Assembly (NCBI RefSeq): GCF_013359935.1
Contig: NZ_JABMCB010000204.1
Span: 1 to 45,055 of the forward strand
Direction: 5' to 3'
DNA from: Paenibacillus xylanilyticus
GTDB taxonomy: Bacteria; Bacillota; Bacilli; Paenibacillales; Paenibacillaceae
Length of the DNA: 45,055 bases
Position 1 is the stretch's first letter, and every line of letters starts with the position of its first letter. Positions 33,725 to 40,681 of this stretch are shown here, piece after piece. Under the pieces are notes generated by a model, which saw only the letters and a program-made list of their open reading frames with translations, had not been told where the DNA came from and searched no databases. A program made the translations under genes and the position numbers.

Positions 33725-34483
33725 ATGGACGCAAGAGATCATTTAAATAACCAAGTTATTGAGATACTTGAAGAACTTGCGATTAAACAAAAAAGCAGAA
33801 CAACGAGAAAGCAAAAAAACGAAAATCAAAATGTTCAACCTTCTGCCGATAATAAAGTCGTCCCGATCCGTCTGGATCTAAACGATAAAAAGAACACAGT
33901 GAGTAAAGCGGAACATTCAACAACAAAGGAAGAAACACTATCATTAAAAAGTTTGTTAGCTGCTCGGCATAATTTAGATTCTCTCAAAGAGAGGTTAAAT
34001 AAAGATCCAGAAAAAAACAAAAATGAACTTGAAAAGTTGAGTAAAGTTGAAGTTAAACTGAACAGCAGCATTGTAAAAGCACAAAGAAAAGAAATCACCT
34101 TGGCTATTGACAATTTAAAGCGTGAGCCGCGTAGATATGTATTAAAATTGGCTGATACAAAGAACAAAATTGAGTTGCTTAAATCCAAACTTGAAAATAA
34201 TCCACGTCTTTATAAACTTCATTACGAAAAGCTTGAAAAACTTGAAAAGATGATTGACAAAAAAATTGATAATACCCAAACAAAAACATTACGTTCTGCT
34301 ATAAACAACATACAAAAAAATCCTGAAAAGTATCGTCAAGAGATTGACCGTTATGACGAAATGGAAAAAACGTTGAAGCAAGGATTGAATCAAAATAATC
34401 AAAATAATTTACAAAAAGGAAAGGAAAATGATAAAAGCCAGAAGCAAGAAAAGACAAGAAATGACTTGGAGCTGTCACGATAA
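33725..34483 (+). CDS. Coiled-coil repeat protein of unknown function
   Basis: 252 residues; ATG after GGGAGG. Very rich in Lys, Glu and Asn. From residue ~75 it shows about three ~40-residue helical repeats, each with a short N-P-x-x-Y-like break: LNKDPEKNKNELEKL, LENNPRLYKLHYEKLEKL and IQKNPEKYRQEIDRYDEM. No signal or membrane segment. It ends the accessory operon; a structural or DNA-associated role in transfer is possible. Family not recognised. Confidence 0.65.
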   Translation: MDARDHLNNQVIEILEELAIKQKSRTTRKQKNENQNVQPSADNKVVPIRLDLNDKKNTVSKAEHSTTKEETLSLKSLLAARHNLDSLKERLNKDPEKNKNELEKLSKVEVKLNSSIVKAQRKEITLAIDNLKREPRRYVLKLADTKNKIELLKSKLENNPRLYKLHYEKLEKLEKMIDKKIDNTQTKTLRSAINNIQKNPEKYRQEIDRYDEMEKTLKQGLNQNNQNNLQKGKENDKSQKQEKTRNDLELSR

Positions 34484-34512
34484 AACAAAAAACAATCTTT
34501 TCCCCTTAAATA

Positions 34513-34547
34513 ATCCCAAATGTTTTCAAATTGAATTCATTTGGGAT
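34513..34547. terminator. Hairpin after the accessory operon
   Basis: 10-bp arms ATCCCAAATG / CATTTGGGAT with a 15-nt loop that includes one TTCAAATTGAAT repeat. Followed by TTTTG. Probable terminator, also part of the partition repeat region. Confidence 0.6.
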
Positions 34548-34706
34548 TCATTTTGACAACATTCCGTTTTTTTCGTCAATAAAATCTAAAATATGAATGC
34601 AAAATTAATTCATTGAATATTCAAATTGAATTGATATTACATTCAATATCAGTTATAATAGTTTTATGAATGGTATTTGAATGCCTTGTGAATTGAATTT
34701 GAATGC
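34525..34706. repeat. Centromere-like repeats upstream of the partition ATPase
   Basis: Near-palindrome ATTCAAATTGAAT occurs at 34525-34536 (short) and 34619-34631, with an inverted relative (GAATTGAATTTGAATGC) at 34690-34706. More GAATGCAAA and ATTCAAT fragments lie between. The same motif appears at 37036-37048 and 37098-37110. Position before an actin-like partition gene suggests parC sites bound by the adaptor. Confidence 0.65.
34631..34659 (+). promoter_or_regulatory. Promoter of the partition operon
   Basis: TTGATA (34631-34636), 17-bp spacer, TATAAT (34654-34659). The -35 directly joins the 34619-34631 repeat, so adaptor binding would repress it. Confidence 0.8.
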
Positions 34707-34732
34707 AAACTTACATTTAAGGAGTGATTTAA

Positions 34733-35914
34733 ATGAAAGTAAGATCGATAACGGATTTCGGTAACTCTAAAACAAAAATGCGAATCAATGGAGTGCGAAT
34801 TGAACAACCTTCTGTCATCAAAAGGCTTCACAGTCCTGAACCAGCATCAGAAACAGATATCGAAAAAAATGTGGCAAATTTATTAGATGAACTTAGTGTA
34901 AATATAGCAAGTCCTTCATTAAAAAGATCAGGATTTTTCTCAGTCGGACAACACGCGAATCTTGATGCTTTAAAATCCGAAAACATGAATATTAAGCTCG
35001 GAAAAAAATCAAAACACGACATTCCAATTATCATGAATTTGTCTCTGACTGCTGCACAAGCAATAAAAGAATATTACAAAAAAAATAAGAAGTTACCTGA
35101 AAAAATTGATGTACAGGGTACATTAACAGGTGCAATACCTGCTTCTGAATATACTTCAGAGATAGCAAAAGAGTTTGAAGAACGCTTCACTGGAAAAGAA
35201 GGATCTCCAATCGTCCATATCGTCATTGTGTATGTTGGGTCTCAGTCTGTTACGGTTACAATCAAATATACAAACGCCAAAGTAACACAGGAAGGTATTC
35301 CAGCTTTATACGCTTTGATCGAAGCGGAGGATACGATTCTAAGAAAATTCCGTGAATTGTATAAAGACGATCCAAAACGTAATAGCATGACTCAAAGAGA
35401 TTTTCTGTCTCTAAAAGGATTGGGAATTGATATTGGTTCTGGAACGACTGAGTATATTCATAGCCGCGGTGTAAACCCTGTTTTACAGAACTGTCACGGT
35501 GAAAAACGTGGCGTAGGACATGCAGCTGAAGAAGCAGCAAAATTACTTGAATCAGAGCTTAATGGTCATTTGAAAATCAATCGCCAACGCTTTGATGAAA
35601 TCATGCAAGATAGCCAAAATAATTATCATGACCTGGCTCAAAAATTCATGTCAGAAGCTCAATATGGGGAATCAAATAGGATATTAGAAGATGTGCAAGA
35701 ACGATACAGCACCATAGGTGGAGATATTGATTTTATGATGGTTTTTGGAGGGGGAAGTATTACTTTCGAGGAAGATCTCTACCCAAGCCTGATTGAATTT
35801 TCTCAGGATGTAAAATGCATGATTCTCTGGATTCCGGAAGAGTTTGCAATTGATATGAACTTGGATGGTCTTGAAATTTTGCATACCAAAGTGTTTTTTC
35901 CAGGAGTTGCATAA
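34733..35914 (+). CDS. Actin-like plasmid segregation ATPase (Alp/ParM type)
   Basis: 393 residues; ATG after AAGGAG. Actin-fold motifs: phosphate-1 ITDFGNSKTK (6-15), phosphate-2 GIDIGSGTTEY (231-241, Asp233), and adenosine FGGGS (338-342). Such proteins polymerise with ATP and push or pull plasmid copies apart. It resembles Alp7A-type proteins of Bacillus plasmids in size and context rather than R1 ParM. Paired with the small DNA-binding gene 3 nt downstream. Confidence 0.9.
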   Translation: MKVRSITDFGNSKTKMRINGVRIEQPSVIKRLHSPEPASETDIEKNVANLLDELSVNIASPSLKRSGFFSVGQHANLDALKSENMNIKLGKKSKHDIPIIMNLSLTAAQAIKEYYKKNKKLPEKIDVQGTLTGAIPASEYTSEIAKEFEERFTGKEGSPIVHIVIVYVGSQSVTVTIKYTNAKVTQEGIPALYALIEAEDTILRKFRELYKDDPKRNSMTQRDFLSLKGLGIDIGSGTTEYIHSRGVNPVLQNCHGEKRGVGHAAEEAAKLLESELNGHLKINRQRFDEIMQDSQNNYHDLAQKFMSEAQYGESNRILEDVQERYSTIGGDIDFMMVFGGGSITFEEDLYPSLIEFSQDVKCMILWIPEEFAIDMNLDGLEILHTKVFFPGVA

Positions 35915-35917
35915 CGA

Positions 35918-36316
35918 ATGAATGATAAAAATAGAAGAGAACTCGTTTCATGGCGTATTGGTAAATTGCCCGACACCGAACAATTGAATAGTTGGGTAAA
36001 TGCTCAATCAAATGTTCAAAACTCAATCACGAGTTTAGTGAGACATATGATTGAACAGTTCGGTTATCGTGATGTTACGGCACACGATATTCAAAAGGCT
36101 CTTTTCCAGAAACCAATAGCTGACGAATTGCGTTCAATTTTATCTGGACTGAAAACCGTTCATCCTACATCAATTCCAACCAGTGAAACTGCTTCGGCCA
36201 ATAATGAACCTGAAGATGTTGCAGAACATTCGACAGAAAATGAAATCAGTAAAACTGAAACGCATAAAAATTCCAATGATGATATTTACGGAATGATAGA
36301 CAAAACAAATCTATAA
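35918..36316 (+). CDS. Partition adaptor, ParR/Alp7R-like DNA-binding protein
   Basis: 132 residues. The N-terminal ~60 have a ribbon-helix-helix pattern (VSWRIGKLPDTEQLNSWVNA then NSITSLVRHMIEQFG). The C-terminal half is acidic and disordered and ends DDIYGMIDKTNL, likely the filament-binding tail. It would bind the repeats at 34.5-34.7 kb and repress its own promoter. Confidence 0.75.
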   Translation: MNDKNRRELVSWRIGKLPDTEQLNSWVNAQSNVQNSITSLVRHMIEQFGYRDVTAHDIQKALFQKPIADELRSILSGLKTVHPTSIPTSETASANNEPEDVAEHSTENEISKTETHKNSNDDIYGMIDKTNL

Positions 36317-36358
36317 AAAAAGAGGATGGATTGGGAAACCAAACCATCCTCTTTTTTT
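36315..36358. terminator. Terminator of the partition operon
   Basis: Perfect 15-bp arms AAAAAAAGAGGATGG / CCATCCTCTTTTTTT with a 14-nt loop. Confidence 0.92.
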
Positions 36359-36367
36359 GTCGCTTTT

Positions 36368-36805
36368 GTCGTCGAATCGGAGGGAGTAGCCTGGCGCTTG
36401 GGCTTCAGCTCGTGGGCGCTTCTGGTGTGCCTGGCTCCTCGATTCACCCGGAGATGAACAAAAGGACGGCTACGGCAGTCCTGTGTGTGTGAGCTGCGCC
36501 GGTGGGCGCTATGATGCTGCCCAAATTTCGTCCAGATCGGAAAGAGCAGCCGCGTGCCGGTCGCCTGGACTTCAGCTCGTAGGCGCTCCTGGTACGTGCC
36601 TGGTTGCCCGTTACGTCCGAAGACAGACAAAAGGACATTCATGGCCGCCAGGACGTGTGAGCTGCACTAGTGGCGCTATGGAGCTGGCAAATCTCGTTCA
36701 GATCGGAGAGAGCAGCCACGTGTCGGTCGTCTCGACTTCAGCTCGTAGGCGCTCCTGGTACGTGCCTGGTTGCTCGATACGTCCGAAGATAGACAAAAGG
36801 ATGCC
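36368..36805. repeat. Tandem array B of the ~167-bp GC-rich noncoding repeat
   Basis: Three units start at about 36368, 36527 and 36693. Unit 2 is 166 bp and by eye about 90% identical to unit 2 of array A, with an exact shared run of 38 bp. Unit 3 loses similarity near 36800. Same orientation as array A, and again directly after a terminator. Period not divisible by three; the open frames across it are not conserved. Confidence 0.85.
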
Positions 36806-37123
36806 ACCCTCTTTGAGTGTGTGCTGCCGGGATCAGTGAAACAGTTTTCTACGTGCCGGTCACCTGTTGCATCCTCAGAGAGCTTCCACAGGCTTCAGGA
36901 ACGCTTTAAATGCTGATTGATAGGGTATGGACTGGTTGGATACATAAAAGGTATCCTGGGCTATTTCAGGCTGTTATAAAATGCTGTGAAAAAACAGTAT
37001 TAATTCCATTCGCATTCAAAAGTGATTCATACTCAATTCAAATTGAATGTATTCATTCACAAGCGGGTCATAGCAACTCAGAAATAATTCAGATTGCATT
37101 CAAATTGAATGTAATCAATCTCT
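36806..37123. repeat. Rep-proximal region with ATTCAAATTGAAT repeats
   Basis: Beyond array B lie a GGATAC-ataaaag-GTATCC hairpin (36937-36955), then GCATTCAAAAGTGATTC (37012), and two exact ATTCAAATTGAAT copies at 37036-37048 and 37098-37110. The motif is that of the partition region. It may be a second adaptor-binding cluster or part of the origin. No gene. Confidence 0.6.
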
Positions 37124-38176
37124 TTAGTGCATCTCTGAAGTAGCCGCAGCCATTTGGTTACTACTATTTTTATAACGCTTTAATCTCCGTTGGAATCTCT
37201 CTTCTTCACGTCTAGCTTCATCGGCACGTGCATCATCTTGATCCACTTCAAATTGCTTGTTAACAATAGTTGTCGCAAACCAACGAGGGAACACTTTAAT
37301 CTTATCGTTAGATTTTGATCTTTTAACAAATTCCGCAAATGTTCGATCAATAGCGTCACAAGTGTAATTATTAATGTCTTGCTTCTGTGTTCGCATATAC
37401 TCAACAATCTGTATTCCCATTTCATTTTTTATGTTGCATGTTGTTAGGTTTTGCAAGAAGGCTTCATGTCGGATAGTAGGAGCTTTTGTTTTGCTCACAA
37501 ATATCAACATGTGGATAAGCGGATCGCGTCCGGTGTATACCTCTTCTTCTTCAAAGCTTAAAGATTGAAAACCTAAAGATAGATAATTACTGACTTGCTC
37601 ATTTTGAGCAACCCTTTGCTCATTTTGAGCAACCCTTTGCTCATTTTGAGCAACCCCATACATATAGTATTGCTCATTTTGAGCAATACTATATGTTGTG
37701 TCTTCGTGCATTTCTTCAACCTTTTGCTGAGGTTCAGGAAGTGCATAACCTTCAAGAGAGAAACCTATTTTGTTCAGTTCAGTTTGTATGTAAGCCAGAT
37801 TTACACGGTAATAATTAGTTACATAACGAGGATCGGGATTAGGGCGGCATTCCATAAACCCTTTATCCACAAGCGCTCTCATTTTTCTATCCACAGTTTG
37901 ACGCGTGGAGAACATTACTTCTTCGGCCATTTCCTTTGCTGCTTTCCAAAACCAGCCGTTTTTCATCTGTTTTTTTAAACTAGCAATTTTTCTTTTGTCT
38001 CCAATTTTTTCATAGGCGCTGATCTCTGTTTGTATTTCTTGATCTGATTTGTTAACAAGCTCCTGCCAGAATATCATTTGGTTCAAAATTGCTGCTGAAA
38101 CTGCATCACCTGTAAGACTTACAAACTCTTCTTTGATTACACAACGTTTAAGTTTTCTCGGCTGTTGTTCTGACAT
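37124..38176 (-). CDS. Replication initiation protein (probable)
   Basis: 350 residues from ATG 38176, 7 to 8 nt after GGAGG; the frame opens at 38212 but that start precedes the site. Residues 8-60 (KRCVIKEEFVSLTGDAVSAA) and 70-130 look like a replisome-organiser-type helix-turn-helix (TRQTVDRKMRALVDKGFMEC). A central stretch has VAQNEQR repeated in a 7-residue period, encoded by 21-bp iterons. The C-terminus is basic. No other rep candidate is present. Function inferred from iterons, DnaA boxes, antisense RNA and fold. Confidence 0.72.
   Translation of the reverse strand: MSEQQPRKLKRCVIKEEFVSLTGDAVSAAILNQMIFWQELVNKSDQEIQTEISAYEKIGDKRKIASLKKQMKNGWFWKAAKEMAEEVMFSTRQTVDRKMRALVDKGFMECRPNPDPRYVTNYYRVNLAYIQTELNKIGFSLEGYALPEPQQKVEEMHEDTTYSIAQNEQYYMYGVAQNEQRVAQNEQRVAQNEQVSNYLSLGFQSLSFEEEEVYTGRDPLIHMLIFVSKTKAPTIRHEAFLQNLTTCNIKNEMGIQIVEYMRTQKQDINNYTCDAIDRTFAEFVKRSKSNDKIKVFPRWFATTIVNKQFEVDQDDARADEARREEERFQRRLKRYKNSSNQMAAATSEMH
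37510..37895. other. Candidate replication origin inside rep: iterons and DnaA boxes
   Basis: Four copies of TTGCTCATTTTGAGCAA lie at 37595-37611, 37616-37632, 37637-37653 and 37670-37686. The first three are spaced 21 bp; the fourth sits in a perfect 37-bp palindrome (37660-37696). DnaA-box TTATCCACA occurs exactly at 37863-37871 and, inverted, at 37510-37518; CTATCCACA is at 37887-37895. Origins within rep genes are known in Gram-positive theta plasmids. Confidence 0.7.
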
Positions 38177-38244
38177 AAATAAAAAACCTCCGTTTTTGCC
38201 CATAAACTCCATAAAACAGGGTTAGGCAAAACAGAGGAATTTCT

Positions 38245-38405
38245 TTGCTATAGGGCTATTTTCATGGTATAATACCTTTATAAATGTAGCCAAATAGAAG
38301 AAATCCTCTATCAAGCTTTCGCCTGGGATGTTATAAACGGTTCTCTCGTCGCCAAACAAGTGACCGTTTATAGCATAGTGTGGAGCAGATAGGGGATTTT
38401 TTTTT
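38245..38405 (+). ncRNA. Predicted antisense RNA to the rep leader (copy-number control)
   Basis: Promoter TTGCTA (38245-38250), 17-bp spacer, TATAAT (38268-38273); start expected near 38280. The ~125-nt product holds outer arms AAATCCTCTATC / GATAGGGGATTT and inner arms TATAAACGGT (38332-38341) / ACCGTTTATA (38363-38372), and ends in nine T. It runs opposite to the rep leader, whose promoter appears at 38471-38479 on the minus strand. Confidence 0.7.
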
Positions 38406-38427
38406 GTTTTAAATTACTTATTGAAAT

Positions 38428-38444
38428 GTTATCTTTAGATAACT
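38428..38444. promoter_or_regulatory. Small dyad near the rep promoter
   Basis: GTTATC-ttta-GATAAC just downstream of the rep -10 on the minus strand. Possible operator, for example for the ribbon-helix-helix protein encoded at 38534. Confidence 0.4.
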
Positions 38445-38470
38445 AGTAAATCTATTTTAACTTAACTAGC

Positions 38471-38479
38471 ATTATAGCA
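38471..38479 (-). promoter_or_regulatory. Extended -10 promoter of rep
   Basis: Minus strand TGCTATAAT: perfect -10 (38476-38471) with TGn extension, weak -35. Predicts a ~290-nt rep leader that the antisense RNA fully overlaps. Confidence 0.6.
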
Positions 38480-38533
38480 AAAGATGAATACAAAGAAAAT
38501 GACATTTTCTGATTGAACTGAGGTGGGAGTATT

Positions 38534-39163
38534 TTGGCAAGTCCCAAACTAAATTTAGCATTGAATAAAAATGCTGAAGAAATTATAGCTTTGGCTGCAA
38601 AGAAAATGGGAACAAGTAAACGTAATGCAATTTCATTAGCATTGGTAGATATTCTTAAAAACTCTTATGATAAACGTTTTATAGATTTGCTTGCTAACGA
38701 AACTACACTGTCTGTAGCTACTGCATCAACTATAAGCGAACAGATGCACACGATGCTTGAAGGAATTGAGAGGCACGGGTATTCAAGACGTGTATTTTTT
38801 GGTTTACTGATATCGGATTATTTTTTAAACAACCAAAATAAATTCATTGATCAAGACGATTCTGATGATATTGATGTTGGGAAAGGTAATCTTGAAATTA
38901 CTATTGATCAAGCAAAGAAAGATGTAATCATGACTTATTGTCAAAAAAATTCCATGACAGTAAGTAGTCTTTTTTCCCATTATATTATGAACGAGGACAT
39001 CAATATTGACTCTTTCGAAATAAGCAATAAGGCTCATTTGAACCTTATTTTTAGCAATAGCGTGAAGAAAGTCCTTGAAAATAAGGCAAAAAGCACCAAT
39101 CGAACTTACAGGTTTTACTTAAATTTAGTCGCTGAACAAATAATTAGGAATATTTCCACATAG
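38534..39163 (+). CDS. Protein with repeated ribbon-helix-helix-like units (putative regulator)
   Basis: 209 residues from TTG 38534 after GAGGTGGGAG. Four stretches follow one pattern of short strand, helix, turn, helix: LNLALNKNAEEIIALAAKKM (about 5-40), LSVATASTISEQMHTMLEGI (about 58-98), LEITIDQAKKDVIMTYCQKN (about 119-154) and LNLIFSNSVKKVLENKAKST (about 168-206). No membrane segment. Between divergent rep and the transfer operon, so a candidate repressor of one or both. Domain assignment is by eye. Confidence 0.6.
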   Translation: MASPKLNLALNKNAEEIIALAAKKMGTSKRNAISLALVDILKNSYDKRFIDLLANETTLSVATASTISEQMHTMLEGIERHGYSRRVFFGLLISDYFLNNQNKFIDQDDSDDIDVGKGNLEITIDQAKKDVIMTYCQKNSMTVSSLFSHYIMNEDINIDSFEISNKAHLNLIFSNSVKKVLENKAKSTNRTYRFYLNLVAEQIIRNIST

Positions 39164-39196
39164 GGATTGCCTTTATTAAGGGCAATCCCTTCTTTA
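39162..39196 (+). terminator. Terminator after the RHH-repeat gene
   Basis: AGGGATTGCC / GGCAATCCCT arms with an A/T-rich loop, then TTCTTT. Confidence 0.85.
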
Positions 39197-39221
39197 CAAA
39201 ACAAAATAAATCTGATAAATT
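39193..39221 (+). promoter_or_regulatory. Promoter of the transfer operon
   Basis: TTTACA (39193-39198), 17-bp spacer, TAAATT (39216-39221) with TG one base before the -10. Best candidate for the ~9-kb transfer operon. Confidence 0.6.
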
Positions 39222-39249
39222 CTAAATAGATTTAAAAGGGAGGGATTAT

Positions 39250-39267
39250 ATGGTAAATAGGAGCTAA
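39250..39267 (+). CDS. Five-codon leader ORF (MVNRS)
   Basis: ATG GTA AAT AGG AGC TAA, 6 nt after AAGGGAGGG, a stronger ribosome site than many real genes here. Followed at 39278 by a terminator-like hairpin and, 97 nt further, the first transfer gene. The arrangement suggests a leader peptide for attenuation. It may also be chance. Confidence 0.4.
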   Translation: MVNRS

Positions 39268-39277
39268 TGTCAGTTAG

Positions 39278-39302
39278 GAGTATCGTCCAATACTCGTTTT
39301 TT
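39278..39302 (+). terminator. Attenuator-like hairpin in the transfer-operon leader
   Basis: GAGTAT-cgtcca-ATACTC followed by GTTTTTT, between the leader ORF and the pilin gene. A short stem, so termination could be partial. Confidence 0.55.
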
Positions 39303-39363
39303 GGGAAGTCTTGTAAAATTCCTATTAGAAGGGAAAATGCAAACACTAAGGGAGGAATACTTG

Positions 39364-39588
39364 ATGTTCGAGTCGTTACAGGGGTTGTTCAATACATTGT
39401 TTGGTGATATCACCAAAACCTTCATCACACTATTTACAATCGGAATTTTGGTTTGTGGTTTGATGGCTGCATTTGGTGGAGAAGAGAATCAACCTAGATT
39501 CAAAAAAGGTTTGATCTCTTGCATTATCGGATTGATTGTATTTGTACTCGCAAAACAGATTGTGGACTATTTCCAAAGCAATCTTTAA
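39364..39588 (+). CDS. VirB2/TrbC-like pilin subunit
   Basis: 74 residues from ATG 39364 after AGGGAGGA; the frame opens at 39301 without a site. Two hydrophobic helices (ITKTFITLFTIGILVCGLMA and LISCIIGLIVFVLAKQI) separated by a short polar loop, the shape of VirB2/TrbC pilins. No cleavable signal is obvious. First gene of the transfer operon. Confidence 0.75.
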   Translation: MFESLQGLFNTLFGDITKTFITLFTIGILVCGLMAAFGGEENQPRFKKGLISCIIGLIVFVLAKQIVDYFQSNL

Positions 39589-39605
39589 TTTAAGGGGCTG
39601 ATTAT

Positions 39606-40664
39606 GTGATTTTTGACAATCAGTCAGCAGTAGAGCGTAGAGACCGTTTAAGGGAGGAAGGGAAGATTGAACTTCCTCTCAATGTAGATACGAAAAAATA
39701 CATCCTCTCCTTAATCAAGTACCGGGATATACTTATCTCTTTGCCATTAATGGCTATAGGATTTCTGGTGTTGTGGTATCTAGTTCATGCTGGCTACTCA
39801 TTTAGCGCACAATTGCTTCTAATTTGTTTATCACCTTGGGGTACCTTCTTACTCATCCTCACCCTCCATCACCCGGATCGTAAGAACATCAACTTCTTTA
39901 CACATCGGGTTATATGGAGAATCCAGTTCAATAGACGTCAAAAATTATTTGTCTATACGAAAGGTGATTTCATGAGCAGTAAACAAAAAAAGAATGCATC
40001 GAAAGATATACGGGAGCAGCTTGGCATAAAGAATGTGTACTCTGAATGCTATGAAACAACTGATAATCGGTTCGTGAAGGTCATTCGGGTATCCAGTGTT
40101 AACCTGTCGTTGCTAAATAAGAAAGAGAAAACGAAAATTTTTCAGGCTTATGAAACATTTTTGAATGATCTACCACGATCCATGCTACCTCTTCAGGTGA
40201 GCCAAATTGCTCAACCAATAAACCTTACAAATTATGGTCGTTATATTGATGATCAAACAGCCAAAGAGGAATCTTATCCAAAGGCAATTCTTGCTAAGAG
40301 CTATTTAAAATATGTTGACGATATTCAGAAGAGTAAAAACATGGTTTCACGGAATAGGTACGTGATAATGGCACGTCCATTTAATTCTATGAATCGCAAA
40401 AAGGTTCTTGATGAACTGGAACGAGACGTTAAGATCGTAAGCACTCAAATAGAAAATATGCTTGGTGGACGCTACGAGCTGAAAACGAAGGTCTTAGATA
40501 ATGAAGAACTTTTTCACTTAATGTTTGCTTGCATCGATTATGAAAATGCACAAGTGAATTTCAGCTTTAAAACAGCTCTGTTCTCCCCGTTAACCGTGGG
40601 TGAACGGACTTACGAAGAAATGAGTGGAAGCTGGCAGCAGATGAAGACAGATCACATCATGTAA
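39606..40664 (+). CDS. Membrane protein with VirB3/VirB4-N-like features
   Basis: 352 residues from GTG 39606. Two membrane helices near residues 34-54 and 61-85, the VirB3/PrgI position. The soluble part (NRFVKVIRVSSVNLSLLNKK, FLNDLPRSMLPLQVSQI) resembles the N-terminal domain of VirB4 ATPases. It precedes the VirB4 gene by 17 nt. It probably anchors VirB4 to the channel. Exact family uncertain. Confidence 0.6.
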   Translation: MIFDNQSAVERRDRLREEGKIELPLNVDTKKYILSLIKYRDILISLPLMAIGFLVLWYLVHAGYSFSAQLLLICLSPWGTFLLILTLHHPDRKNINFFTHRVIWRIQFNRRQKLFVYTKGDFMSSKQKKNASKDIREQLGIKNVYSECYETTDNRFVKVIRVSSVNLSLLNKKEKTKIFQAYETFLNDLPRSMLPLQVSQIAQPINLTNYGRYIDDQTAKEESYPKAILAKSYLKYVDDIQKSKNMVSRNRYVIMARPFNSMNRKKVLDELERDVKIVSTQIENMLGGRYELKTKVLDNEELFHLMFACIDYENAQVNFSFKTALFSPLTVGERTYEEMSGSWQQMKTDHIM

Positions 40665-40681
40665 GGAAAAGGAGAGCGAAC

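Noticed and set aside
36533..36550. Resemblance of AGATCGGAAAGAGC to a sequencing-adapter start
   Set aside because: It has an extra A and continues into the repeat unit, which recurs with natural variation in both arrays, so it is not adapter contamination.
36483..36839. Open frame of 118 codons in array B
   Set aside because: Same reason: noncoding repeat, frame not conserved between units.
37595..37690. Short repeats that could suggest a CRISPR array
   Set aside because: Spacers are only 4-16 bp, the repeats are palindromic with a 21-bp period and lie within the rep reading frame. No cas genes are present.
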